64,000 nt of DNA from Persicaria tinctoria. Lineage: Eukaryota > Streptophyta > Magnoliopsida > Caryophyllales > Polygonaceae. The translations under genes and the position numbers were made by a program. Location of the stretch: positions 808,501 to 872,500 of the forward strand of contig JBANSL010000003.1 of NCBI GenBank assembly GCA_037127255.1, read 5' to 3'. The stretch's first letter is position 1. Every line of letters starts with the position of its first letter. The notes under the pieces were generated by a model that was not told the DNA's origin, did no database searches, and worked only from the letters and a program-made list of their open reading frames with translations. Below are positions 54,520 through 64,000 of this stretch, one piece after another.

Positions 54520-54862
54520 CAATGGCGGATCCTGAAGCGTTTAGTTGAGGGGCGAATAATTTAGCTCTAATTTTTTTCCGAAAAAATCATCAATATTTGA
54601 AGTTTTTGGGTTTAATTATTATATTAAGTTATGAAGTTTAACAAATGATGAGTATGATAGAAGTGTATTAATTTGGTAAATGATGTGAAAAATAATTTAT
54701 ATCGCTTCAATCTTGAAACGTTTATAACTTTTTACTCAGTTATCGGATTTGAGCTTATAATATATCAAATCGAAGCTATTGACGAGAGGAATATGTATAT
54801 TAAATTTCATTTTTTATTGGGGGGTGACTGCCACCTCCGGTCCTTTAAAGGATCCGCCCCTC
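54520..54862. mobile_element. hAT-type MITE with exact 8-bp duplication
   Basis: Left end caatggcggatcctgaa, right end aaaggatccgcccctc: inverted GGCGGATCC-type ends. TATATGGT is duplicated exactly (54512-54519, 54863-54870). 343 bp; the 74-codon frame inside has no resemblance to transposase. Confidence 0.82.
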
Positions 54863-54870
54863 TATATGGT

Positions 54871-55376
54871 ACACTTAAAACTTACTTACTCGCATAAATG
54901 AGCATTTTAACTCTTTATTAACCACTTGTTTCCAAAAACAAAAAATCAAAATATATTTCTATTAATATAGGGAAAATAAAAATATTGCTCCGTAGTGAAC
55001 ATCAATAGTGAAATAAATAAGTTCGGGCCTCTAAGGCCCAGCCCAAATATAAGGCTGTAGCCTTCCTTTCCGGCCCATACAAAATGAGTAAACTTAATTA
55101 GTAGCTAAACAAGAATCAACTGATGATATGATACATTGACACATGTGAATCTTATGTGTAAGATCTTCATAAAATAATAGAATATACTCCCAAAGCAGTA
55201 TTATCCCAAAATCAATTGACAATACGAAGAGTATACCACTAAGTTAAGTATATCACAAACTTGTTTTATAGTTCATATTTTTGATGTGATGCTCTTTTGG
55301 TTTCTTCATATCTCATCTCCTACATTTTTCCATATATGAATATCTATATTTTTCCAAGGACTTAGAGATTGATTTT
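54871..55376. other. Intergenic, nothing recognised
   Basis: AT-rich with no ORF or repeat identified. Confidence 0.5.
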
Positions 55377-55508
55377 TTTTTTATTAGGTAAAAATTCGAA
55401 GGTCAAACAGGCATGACCCATCGAGAGACCGATAAAGTTGACAGACGGCCAACCGTTAAACGTACCACCTAAAAATACAGAAATACATATAACAAGCGAA
55501 ATGAAACA
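55377..55508 (-). mobile_element. Short SINE-like retroelement copy
   Basis: On the minus strand it ends gtcaactttatcggtctctc ... cttcgaatttttacctaat-A(n). The same tail wording occurs at 55701-55934, 62092-62230 and at the 3' end of the LINE at 58030-58066. A possible imperfect duplication ttagagat(t/c)ga lies on both sides (~55366, ~55510). Confidence 0.5.
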
Positions 55509-55700
55509 TTAGAGATCGAATTGAATTGTTATATATAATGTAATCTTCAAAGAGGGCACAACTGCACAAGAGTTTCCAACTTCGTTTCAAAATTCAAATA
55601 AATTAGGGTGAAAGAGGCGTAAATTATATATCAGATTCACAGGCTTAAATTTCAAACAATCCCATGAATACAAGGAGCTCATGATCACTGATTAAAGATC

Positions 55701-55934
55701 GATGCCGACCGATCGGAGGCGCTTGACTTCGGTTCTTAGTCTATGTTTTCCCCAGCGTGTTATAGGATTAGGTTTGCTTATTCGCCCGAAATCATGTGCT
55801 AGTCATTATTTGTATTGCAGCTTTTACTGTATTTTACGTTGAACGTGACAATTCGCCGTCCGCTGACTTTGTCTGCCGGACTTTCGAGGAGCCAGATATA
55901 TCTGGCCCTCGAATTACTTTCCTAATAAATAAAA
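55701..55934 (+). mobile_element. SINE-like retroelement, 234 bp, with 12-bp duplication
   Basis: Flanked by an exact TGATTAAAGATC (55689-55700, 55935-55946). The 3' part has a hairpin (ggagccagatatatctggccc) followed by tcgaattactttcctaata and an A-rich end. No protein frame. A clear pol III A/B box was not found at the head, so it may instead be a truncated non-autonomous LINE. Confidence 0.68.
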
Positions 55935-56256
55935 TGATTAAAGATCAAGGTTAGATTTTATTCATTATCTAGATCTGATTTCTTTTTCGTTATTGTTTTC
56001 ATTTCAGTTGCTCGTTTATTCTGTGTCTCTTAATTCCTCCTCGGCCTTTTATATGGCTATACTTGGATCAATAGGAAATCCACCTCTCAACGCAGTCGAA
56101 GAAAGGGTGCGTACACCTCGAGGTACATACATTAGGCTTATTGTTGTTAATAAGAGAATATATCATCCAAGCATATATATAATTATAATGATAGGGATGT
56201 TCTAATCAACTAGCTAGGGTTTGTCTAACATGAGTATATGAACACATATAGCTTTG

Positions 56257-58085
56257 GTGAAATAATATGCAAATCAAAAGATCAGCTAAGCAAATGGCGT
56301 GCAAACGCCCTATCACAACAAGGCAGAGCAACCCTAATAGCATCTAACCTGTCATCAAAACCTTTATACTCAATGCAGAGCTTCATGCTCCCAGTGGCGA
56401 TCCACAAACAACTAGATCAAATCAACAGAACATTCTTTTGGAACAAAGACGCACAACATAGTCCGCTCATTAGCTGGGATAAAATATGTAAGTCAAAAGC
56501 GGGTGGAGGATTGGGTCTACGGAAAACTAGAGACATGAATGAAGCGCTCCAATTAAAACTTCTATGGAAAATCCTGGCTGAACCAGATAATAATTGGGTC
56601 AAAATCATACAATACAAATATTTAAAAGAAAGCCACATCCTTACCTATGTCAGAAAAGGTAATGCCTCCTGGCAATGGTCAAAACTAAGGTCACTAATTT
56701 CAAAATTTAAATCGGGGCTCATTTGGCTAGTGGGGGATGGGAGATCAATTAAGTTTTGGACAGACAATTGGGTAACTACAACACCTCTAATAGATAGAAT
56801 TAACCCTCAACATAACATAAATCTGAATGACTATGTAAGTGATTTCATAATAGGTAGACAATGGTGGAGGGAAAAGCTCCTCACTGTTCTCCCAGTCGCT
56901 CTTACAGAAGAAATTATGAAAATCCCATTGCCAACCACCCCCTTTGCGGACAGATTGTATTGGTGGCCCGCTAAAAAGGGTTGGATCACAACGTCAAGTG
57001 CCTACAACCTAATCTCATCCACATCACAAAGATCACCGGATGAATTTTCTTGGATCTGGAAAATGGATGTCGCTCCAAAAGTCAAAAACTTTTTATGGAA
57101 AATAAAACAGAAAGGCCTTGCCACGGCTACCCGCTTATCCCAAAAGGGGGTTGCAGTGCCCCATACATGTATCTTTTGCAACCAGTGTGCGGAAGATGAT
57201 ATTCACTTATTCATAGAATGCCCTATCAATAATTTCCAACAACAATTTCCTAGAGAAATATCTCACAAGATTAACTCTTTACTATCGGAGAATAGAGACA
57301 TGGATCAGATTTTACAAATTTGTTCTACTCTTCCGATGGAGAGGAAACAACATGTAGCTATTAGGTGGTGGACTATTTGGTTTATTAGAAATCAAACTAT
57401 CTTTAGAAATGTTAACATCCCATCTGTTGAGGGTTTTAAGAAAATGATCAGGGATAATATTGAAAATTGGAAAAGAGCTAGCAGATGGAACGCGTATGAC
57501 AAAAAGGATCTAGTAAAACAGAATGGGGAAAAAGGTCACGCCAAAGATAATAAAAAAGTCTACCGCTGGAAAAAACCTCCTGAGGGTAGGTACAAATTAA
57601 ACTTTGACGGATCATTTAAATCGAATTCAAACAGCTCAATTGGTTACATAATTAGGGATTGGCTAGGCAATCCTATTAGCATTGGTGGCAATGTTATTGG
57701 TGGACAATCTCCCCTCATGGCGGAAGCGCTAGCGCTTCGTCTTGGGGTCGAAAAGGCTAGGGAATTAAATATAACGGATCTAATAATAGAAGGAGACTCA
57801 AAAATCATCACGGACTACTTAAGTTCAAAAGTCGGGTGTCCCTGGGAAATAGAAATGGTCATGTCCGATACCCTAGCTCTTCTCCAAGGAGTAAATAACA
57901 TCGGTATTTCTCATATTCCCCGTATTGGTAACCGGGTAGCGGATAAGGTTGCACACCTTTGCTACTCTACCAGGGGGTTAGATTTATATCTTGATTCAGG
58001 TCTTCTTGGCCTCATCCGTCAGGATGCTTTCGGATAGGGGTTTCCATCCGAATTATTACCTAATCAAAAAAAAAAAAAAAAAAAA
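56257..58085 (+). mobile_element. 5'-truncated LINE with intact ORF2 C-terminus and 12-bp duplication
   Basis: About 590 codons open without a stop (to 58037). They encode the end of the reverse-transcriptase/connection region (LSKWRANALSQQGR, INRTFFWNKD, GGGLGLRKTRDMN), a zf-RVT domain (WKMDVAPKVKNFLWK ... CIFCNQCAEDDIHLFIECP) and a complete RNase H (NFDGSFK, AEALALRLG, IIEGDSKII, NRVADKVAH). Poly-A runs 58066-58085. ACATATAGCTTT is duplicated exactly at 56245-56256 and 58086-58097. The open frame implies a recent, typical 5'-truncated insertion; it cannot move by itself because the RT catalytic core is missing. Confidence 0.93.
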
Positions 58086-58097
58086 ACATATAGCTTT

Positions 58098-58326
58098 CTA
58101 TTTCTAGCTAGCTAGCTAGTCTAAGGCATACATATCTCTTAATTTAGGGTTTCTCCATCCTAAATTAAACCAATTGCAACTAGCTAGCTAGCAAAAGGTT
58201 CAGGAATTCAAGATGATAAACAAGCTAGATACTGATAACAATTTTAGTACAATCAAATAAGGCTAATTAAACTTTCTTAACAACTCATCTTGCAGAGTAC
58301 ACTTGATGGCTATCCTTTTATATGAG
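58098..58326. other. 3' region of the LBD29-like gene
   Basis: Contains CTAGCTAG runs. No separate gene. Confidence 0.5.
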
Positions 58327-59385
58327 CTAGTACCGCTTATTGTAGCCGAAGGCGACTGAGTGAAGATCATCTGTGGTGCCTAGAGAGGCCATGGAGGAAG
58401 AAGATCCATCATAACACCCATCCTCCTCTTTTATAGCCGAGAACCCGTTGTACTTACCCTCACAATTCTCGACAAATCTACCGTCATTGGTCTCAAATGG
58501 CGTCAAATCTGCTTCCATGGTGAAGCTATTGGTCCCAAATTGAGGCATCACCATGCTAGGGTACTCGGATTGGAGCCAACTATGCATATCTAGAGGGTAA
58601 GAGGAGGAAGACGACGACAACGAAGATGGGATCTTCGCGTGATTAAACCTCTCATTAGGGTTTAGACTTTGTTGAGCTATTGCTTGGTGCTTCAGGCTTG
58701 CTAATTGTGCTTGCAAATTCACCACCTACAAAATTGGGAATTTAGATCACTAAAACATCAATTAGGGTTTTCCCATCGAAACAAGATTAATTTATTTATA
58801 TATATCGCTATAACAAAAATGGAGAAAATACAACAACAACAACAATCCCAAGATATATCGAGAGGATGTTTCCGAGTGACCCAAGAAAAGATAAATAGGT
58901 AACAATTGCGATTACGAAGGAGATCACTAAAATTAAACATCAATTAGGGTTTTCTTTCTTTTTTTACCATTAGGGTTTGTAATTTACTTATAGATCATCA
59001 AGATTGAGAGGACCAGTTTTTTTTTTTTTTTTTAATTTTAATTTAATGGAAGGTAAAATTATCAATTTGGAAATAATATAATTAAAAGGCAATTGATTAA
59101 AAAGACCTGTTGTTGTAGGGCAAAAATGTGGGAGACACAGCCATAGATGGGATCTTGAACCCTAGCTTGGGCTTCATAGGAGATGGTGAGGGCAGCCTCG
59201 CGGCGCTCGCTGGCGGGGAGGTGGGTGAGGAGCTTGGCGACGTTGCTGGCGCCGAACACCTTGTGGATGGCGGCGAAGTGGGCGGGGCCTTGCTCATGGC
59301 AGAAGTAAGGTGCAAAAACACACCCCCTTACACACTTCCTCCTTAGGAACTTGCAAGCTCCACAGGGTGACCCTGATCCACTCAT
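58327..59385 (-). CDS. LBD29: LOB-domain transcription factor, LBD29-like (class I)
   Basis: Exons on the minus strand: 59385-59107 and 58725-58327 (intron CAACAG|GTCTTT ... TTGTAG|GTGGTG), 225 residues. Zinc block [18 protein letters not shown] block [17 protein letters not shown], then [11 protein letters not shown] and [16 protein letters not shown]. The coil wording VVNLQAQL and [11 protein letters not shown] resemble LBD29/33 rather than LBD16. The Ser-rich and acidic C-terminus may act in activation. A TATATAAA at 59556-59563 (minus strand) lies ~170 nt upstream. LBD29 functions downstream of ARF7/19 in lateral-root and callus formation. Convergent with the LBD16-like gene 6 kb away; the two are ancient paralogues (same intron position). 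Confidence 0.88.
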
Positions 59386-59563
59386 CCTCCTTTAAATTTA
59401 ACTAATTAAGGAGTTAATTTAGGGCTTAAAACAGATGATTAATTTGATTGATGATCTGATTATGGGGAGGGAAAGAGGGGTTTTTGGTTTGAGTAAAATT
59501 TGGTGAATGAAATCATTTAAGTTGATAAGTGCATAAAAAAAAAAAGAAGATGATTTTTATATA

Positions 59564-60611
59564 GAATAAGGGCAGATAGAGGAAGAGGGGGTTAAAGAGT
59601 ATACGTAACGGTGGTGGATGATATTAAATTAATTTAATCAATAATTAATTTAATTTTGCTCCCTTGATGGCCTACAATATTATCACTAACTCAAGAAATC
59701 GGCCTTTCACCTAATTTGTTGGTCACCAGACTAATGAAGTAAATTTTTTTATATATAAGGCAATAATTTGGGTGTGGTCAATTGCGGTAAACCATAATCC
59801 ACAGACGTCCTTTCGGATGAGGTCTTCAATCTCCCTGGATACCGTGCCCTAGTGGCCTAGTGAAGGATGAACATAAGGACTAATGAAGTAATGAACTGGA
59901 TTGTGTTATGCCAAACATATTATTTTAAAGGGTTAATTTTAAATATATATATATATATATATATGTCATTTTAGATACTTTGAACTTTACTTTATTTAGA
60001 AAAATTAGTGATAAAGTAAAAAGTAATGCAATAAATAAAGGTAAATATTATATTTGTTAATTTTCTTATGGAACCAGGTCAATTTAAAAAATATATAAAT
60101 ATATTTAAAAAGTGATTATTTCATACTTCCTCTGTTAATTAAAACTTGTCGTTTAATATTCATGCACGCTTAATTTTTTAGCATAATAAAAACTATATAA
60201 AATATTAATTTTTTTTTACATTTTTTTTAGAAATTCATACTTAATAGTAATACATATGAAATTGTTATAAAAATATATTTAAAAAGTTGATATATTTTAT
60301 ATAGTTTTTACAAACCCATTTTTCAAATAAATAGAGGATATATAGCTAGGTATGTTTAAATAATTAATTATATGTTAAACATTAAATTATGTGGATAGCA
60401 ACTTTTAAGATCGAATGTTTTAAGTACATATATGTCACTTGTTGTCGACCAATACCGGGTATTATTACAACTCTTGTCAAATTTTACAGTTTGCTTATTA
60501 ATTATGATTATATATATGTGTTTCAACTTTCAATTATGGATGTCTCGGAATAGTTGTACATCTCCTGGAAATTGGGCTTCCCAATTTGAAGCAAAGCCGG
60601 TTGAGTTATGT
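59564..60611. other. Intergenic upstream of the LBD29-like gene
   Basis: AT-rich, with an (AT)n run at ~59944-59964. 60136-60345 has cttcctctgttaattaaaac / aataaatagagga wording like a decayed Stowaway MITE. No gene. Confidence 0.45.
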
Positions 60612-61286
60612 CTAGACCTGTCAATCTGGTCGTCAGGTCGATCATTTCGGATTTCGAGTAAAATGGAGTTCGGGTAAAATGGGTATAGGGTAGATTCGAA
60701 TTAACTGGAACCCAGGTTTAATCCGGTTTTGAGTGAAATCGGATCAATTTCGAGTTTGTCAATTTTTTTTTTAATAAAAAATCGTATTTTGATGACTTTC
60801 TGATAAGTTCAAAATGTTAAAATTAAAGATGTGGTTGCTAAGTTGTTCTTGTTAGGCTCTATAGTTATCAGAAGATGTCATCCGAAGCTCGAGCTCTTGT
60901 AATTATATACTACCTCCGATTTAAAACATTTGATTTGTACTATTACTCATTGTTTTTAATAAAATTTAAAACTTTATAAAATATCAAAGTTTGAATTAAC
61001 TTTTTCAAATTATTTCATACCAATTAGTAATGAGTATAAAAATTTAATATTTTATAGAGTTTTTTAGCTTTTTAAAAAAATGTTGAAAAAATCAAATTAT
61101 TTCAAATAAAAAATCAAACACGTTAAAAAACAAGTCGGGTAAGCCGGGTCGAAACCTATTTGACCCGGAAAAATATCGGTGTTTCGAATTCGAGTCCGAA
61201 AAATTTCCCAGGTCAAATTTTTCGGATCTTGACCCAAAAAATTTCAATTCGAGTGTTCGAGTCGGGTTATGTTTTGACAGGTCTAG
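60612..61286. mobile_element. DNA-transposon remnant with 13-bp inverted ends
   Basis: ctagacctgtcaa (60612-60624) and ttgacaggtctag (61274-61286) are perfect inverted repeats. The sub-terminal DNA on both sides is rich in TCGGGT/ttcgagt words, like the repeat at the window start. A second MITE-like piece may be nested (tacctccgatttaaaac at ~60912). No target duplication was identified and there is no ORF. Confidence 0.6.
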
Positions 61287-62091
61287 TTGCACCCCTTACA
61301 TATTACAATATATATGGGATGGTTTCGGTGTAAACACCTGTTATGATGTAAATTATGAACAAATTGATTATTCATAAGTAACAATATAATTATTCGTATG
61401 TTGTAACATTATTATTATTCATATAAGTTATGTACGAATAATCATCATGAATAAATAATTTTGCTCTTATAATAAGTTATGTACGAATAATCATGAATAA
61501 ATAATTTTGCTCTTATAATTTTCCTTTAAATCTCAATAGTTAATTAATCTTTTTAATATCCATTACTCCAGATTTTAAACTTATAATTAATATAGAAACT
61601 ATAAACCCAATATTGGTCCAAATTGATATCAATGGGATAATAAAACCCATATCAAACCATGATCAAATGATCAATGATTAATTAATCAGTATTAAAAAAA
61701 ATTAATCCCCATCCTCCGAATTTAATCCCAAAATAAGGAACAATGTTTCATTGGCTTTTGGGTCATTATAAAGTTTGTATTCTATCTTGTTGGCCACTTT
61801 CAATTAAGTGTTAATTTTGCTGACTCTTGCAGTTGCAGACAAGAAGGCAAACTCCACAAAATTTGTACATATTTATTCATTTAAGTAGCTTAAATAAATT
61901 TATTTATTGTTGAAATAAATATTCAAAACATTTTGTTTTTAATTGAATTTTTCAAGGGAATGAGATTAGTGTGTTCTATTTGTCCCATCAAGTAGACATA
62001 TAGCTTGTATGCTCTTTAATGCATACATTTTAATCAATTAATTATCAAAAAAGAAACTGATGAATTTTTTTGAATCATAACTATGCAGTTC
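61287..62091. other. Intergenic, AT-rich
   Basis: Two direct copies of aagttatgtacgaataatcat(c)atgaataaataattttgctcttataa lie at ~61424-61473 and ~61473-61520. Nothing else recognised. Confidence 0.5.
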
Positions 62092-62230
62092 TTTTTTTTT
62101 TCCCGATAAGGTAAGAATCCGATGGTCAGACAGGCCTAACACCTCCAATGACCGACAAAGTCGGCAGACAGTGAACCATCAATGATCATACAACGAAAAA
62201 AACAAAGGTGCAAACAAGGTAGTAACAAGC
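62092..62230 (-). mobile_element. SINE-like retroelement copy
   Basis: On the minus strand: gtctgccgactttgtcggtc ... gcctgtctgaccatcggattcttaccttatcggg then A(n) (T-run at ~62092-62101). Same family as the copies at 55377-55508 and 55701-55934. The 5' limit is not clear. Confidence 0.5.
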
Positions 62231-63265
62231 AAACAAATTTGATCGACCTAGTAAACCTAAACCAACCAATTGGGGACAACATAGACTACGAATCGATTGC
62301 ATCCATCAATCAACAACAGACGAATCTAAGAATCATTTGTATATATAGGAGAAGAAATTAATGATCCAACTTGTCAACAACATGAAAACTCCTTTAGAAC
62401 CACAACGAGGAGAACATATGTACTACTCTCAGTTAATTTACGTTTTTTATTGTATAGTGACGGTCACAGAGGGTGATGAAGTCTTTCATGTTGGTGGTGG
62501 TTTGTCGAGAACATTCATATTCTTTTTCTGGTCGTGTTGTTGTTGGTGGTTTGTCGAGAACATTCATGTGTTGAGGGAGATAGAGCTTTCTTCTCCAGTT
62601 CTCCCCCTCGCCGAGTCCCTAGAGCATGAACTAGTGGTTAAAATGATACAATGATGTTGTGTGAATTGTATTAAAGCAAAAGGGCTAAGAGCCCCATCCC
62701 GGAGGCCCTTATACAAGAGCCCAAAAAGTGAAGCCCTTAGCACGTACAACGACAATATATGTGAATTAACCCTATAAAAAATGATTTTTAGACATTTTCT
62801 ATAATTATAAAATAAAATAAAAATTATATTCAATTGTGAATTAATTTTATCTACCCATAGACACCCATTTTGCATATGTTATTTTTTAAAAAGGTAAATA
62901 GTAAAATGTAACTTAAGGGCCCGAGAGTGGAGCTCTCTGATGAGGGTGCAAATAGTAAAAAGATGGAATGAGACTCTTAAGCTGATGTGGCAGGGGAAAA
63001 GTAAGTTAAGGGCCCGAGACCCGAGCCCTCTACTGTGCATGCTCTTAGGAATGGGATATTTGAATGTGAGTTTGATACCATCATTGGCATGAAGATTGAA
63101 GAAAATACTCTTCATATCCCGAGATTTATATCTCTATCAAATTAAATACTCCCCTTGGATGCCACTTAATTAAAAACCCTAATAAGCCTTGGAGACTAGT
63201 GCTTAGGGAGTGATTACTAGCTAGCTTTACCTTTATGGATGGATTGGTTAAGGCTAACATTTGAA
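62231..63265. other. Intergenic; no supported gene
   Basis: Short frames on both strands lack family resemblance. A gtggtggtttgtcgagaacattcat unit is repeated at ~62493-62516 and ~62545-62567, and aagggcccgaga occurs at ~62915 and ~63007. Confidence 0.4.
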
Positions 63266-63610
63266 ATGAACGAGACATATTCAGCTTATTTAGAAACGAA
63301 TTAAACTTGATTCGAGCCTAAATTTGAACTCGAGTTTTAAATTGTGTTCTTACTTCTTACTCTGCTCATTTAGTAAATAAACAAGTTTGAAATGAGCTTT
63401 ATTCAAGTTTAGATCAGCTCTACTCACTCGTAACATAATAAATTAGGAGAGATTTTATAAATTCTACAATATTCGAGCTCGAATAATTTCGAACTTTAAG
63501 TTTGAATCAAGGTTACAAATGTGTTCATATTCAACTCATTTAGCAAAGGAATTAGGTTGAACAAATTTATTTTTTTGGAGTTGATTCCAAGCCAAGCTTG
63601 AACTAGTCGA
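63266..63610. repeat. Dispersed 'CTCGAG' repeat, copy 2
   Basis: A decayed relative of 2385-2720, with the same order of words (attcgagcc, gaactcgag, gtgttct-ta, ctcatttagtaaa, then a second cycle). Family unknown. Confidence 0.45.
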
Positions 63611-64000
63611 CTCATATAAGACCCTGATTTTGTAATTTACACAACTACATTTTCTTTTGAAAAGCCAAAAAGAAAATCCAATCTAGTCCCTCATAAGATT
63701 ACAAACCTTTGTCACCCGTTTCACCTTTACTTCATCCTAAATCACCTAAAATAATTTTTAAAATCTCAACCCTCCATACCCATTTCCCAATTATATGAAA
63801 TGAGAGAGTAGATATATAGGCTCCTTTCAAGAAGTTTATTGGCTCGTAGCTATTAAACCCAATTCCAAGATTGTAGGCTCCAATGCTCCATAGCTTAGTA
63901 CTAATCTTTTACTATGTTATTGGGATCCTTTCTTTAATCGATTTGGTAGCCACCAATTGAAAGCACTTACATAAAAATATTTGCTTGATCCCATCAACAA
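63611..64000. other. Window end, nothing recognised
   Basis: AT-rich sequence without ORF or repeat structure. Confidence 0.5.

Noticed and set aside
62361..62875. Frames of 97 (+) and 103 (-) codons as genes
   Set aside because: They contain short direct repeats and hydrophobic low-complexity stretches, with no family resemblance.

Overview
This window is nuclear DNA from a flowering plant. The genes carry short AT-rich GT-AG introns, the families are plant-specific (class XI myosin, MyoB/DUF593, LOB-domain, SUPERMAN-type zinc finger, RFL-type PPR, JAM-type bHLH), and gene islands are separated by AT-rich sequence full of MITEs and LINE remnants. The proteins read as eudicot. An asterid/lamiid is my guess, from overall resemblance of the bHLH and a SINE-like remnant, but I cannot fix the species.

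Layout. 0-3.3 kb is repeat-rich and holds a 1.36 kb Mutator-type element with a perfect 9-bp target duplication. 3.3-14 kb holds linker histone H1 (+), a domesticated MULE-transposase-like protein (-), a short PPR protein (-) and an F-box protein (-). 14-26 kb holds a membrane-anchored myosin-binding protein (MyoB/DUF593, +), a repeat cluster, a JAM3/bHLH3-like jasmonate-type bHLH repressor (+) and an OR23-like F-box/kelch protein (-). 26-28.9 kb is retroelement territory. 28.9-39.6 kb is one 32-exon class XI myosin gene (+). 41.8-48.3 kb holds a SUPERMAN/ZFP10-11-like C2H2 repressor (+), a tRNA-Gly(GCC) (+) and a five-exon BET11-type SNARE gene (-). 51.7-59.4 kb holds two convergent LOB-domain genes, LBD16-like (+) and LBD29-like (-), separated by LINEs, hAT MITEs and SINE-like pieces. 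The last 4.5 kb is repeats with no gene I can support.

Most striking result. The myosin has a complete-looking motor and six IQ motifs, but its tail is built from seven consecutive, mutually similar phase-0 exons (36493-39303). Their intervening introns are also similar, so exon-plus-intron units were duplicated in tandem. The reading frame then stops, with no dilute/globular cargo-binding tail. The gene therefore looks like a short-tailed XI-J-type myosin with an amplified coiled coil whose exons could be skipped without changing frame.

The order myosin XI-J, SUP-type zinc finger, BET11, LBD16-like, LBD29-like combines what I remember of two Arabidopsis segments (At3g58160-58190 and At2g42410-42440), which suggests an old conserved block. 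Mobile DNA is unusually legible here. There are three Mutator-type elements with exact 9-bp duplications, two hAT MITEs with 8-bp duplications, at least three Stowaway MITEs, seven LINE 3' pieces, and a 1.1 kb non-autonomous retroelement whose 3' tail matches LINE tails in the same window. Exon boundaries were read by eye from splice signals, frame continuity and family alignment from memory; no search or expression data were available.
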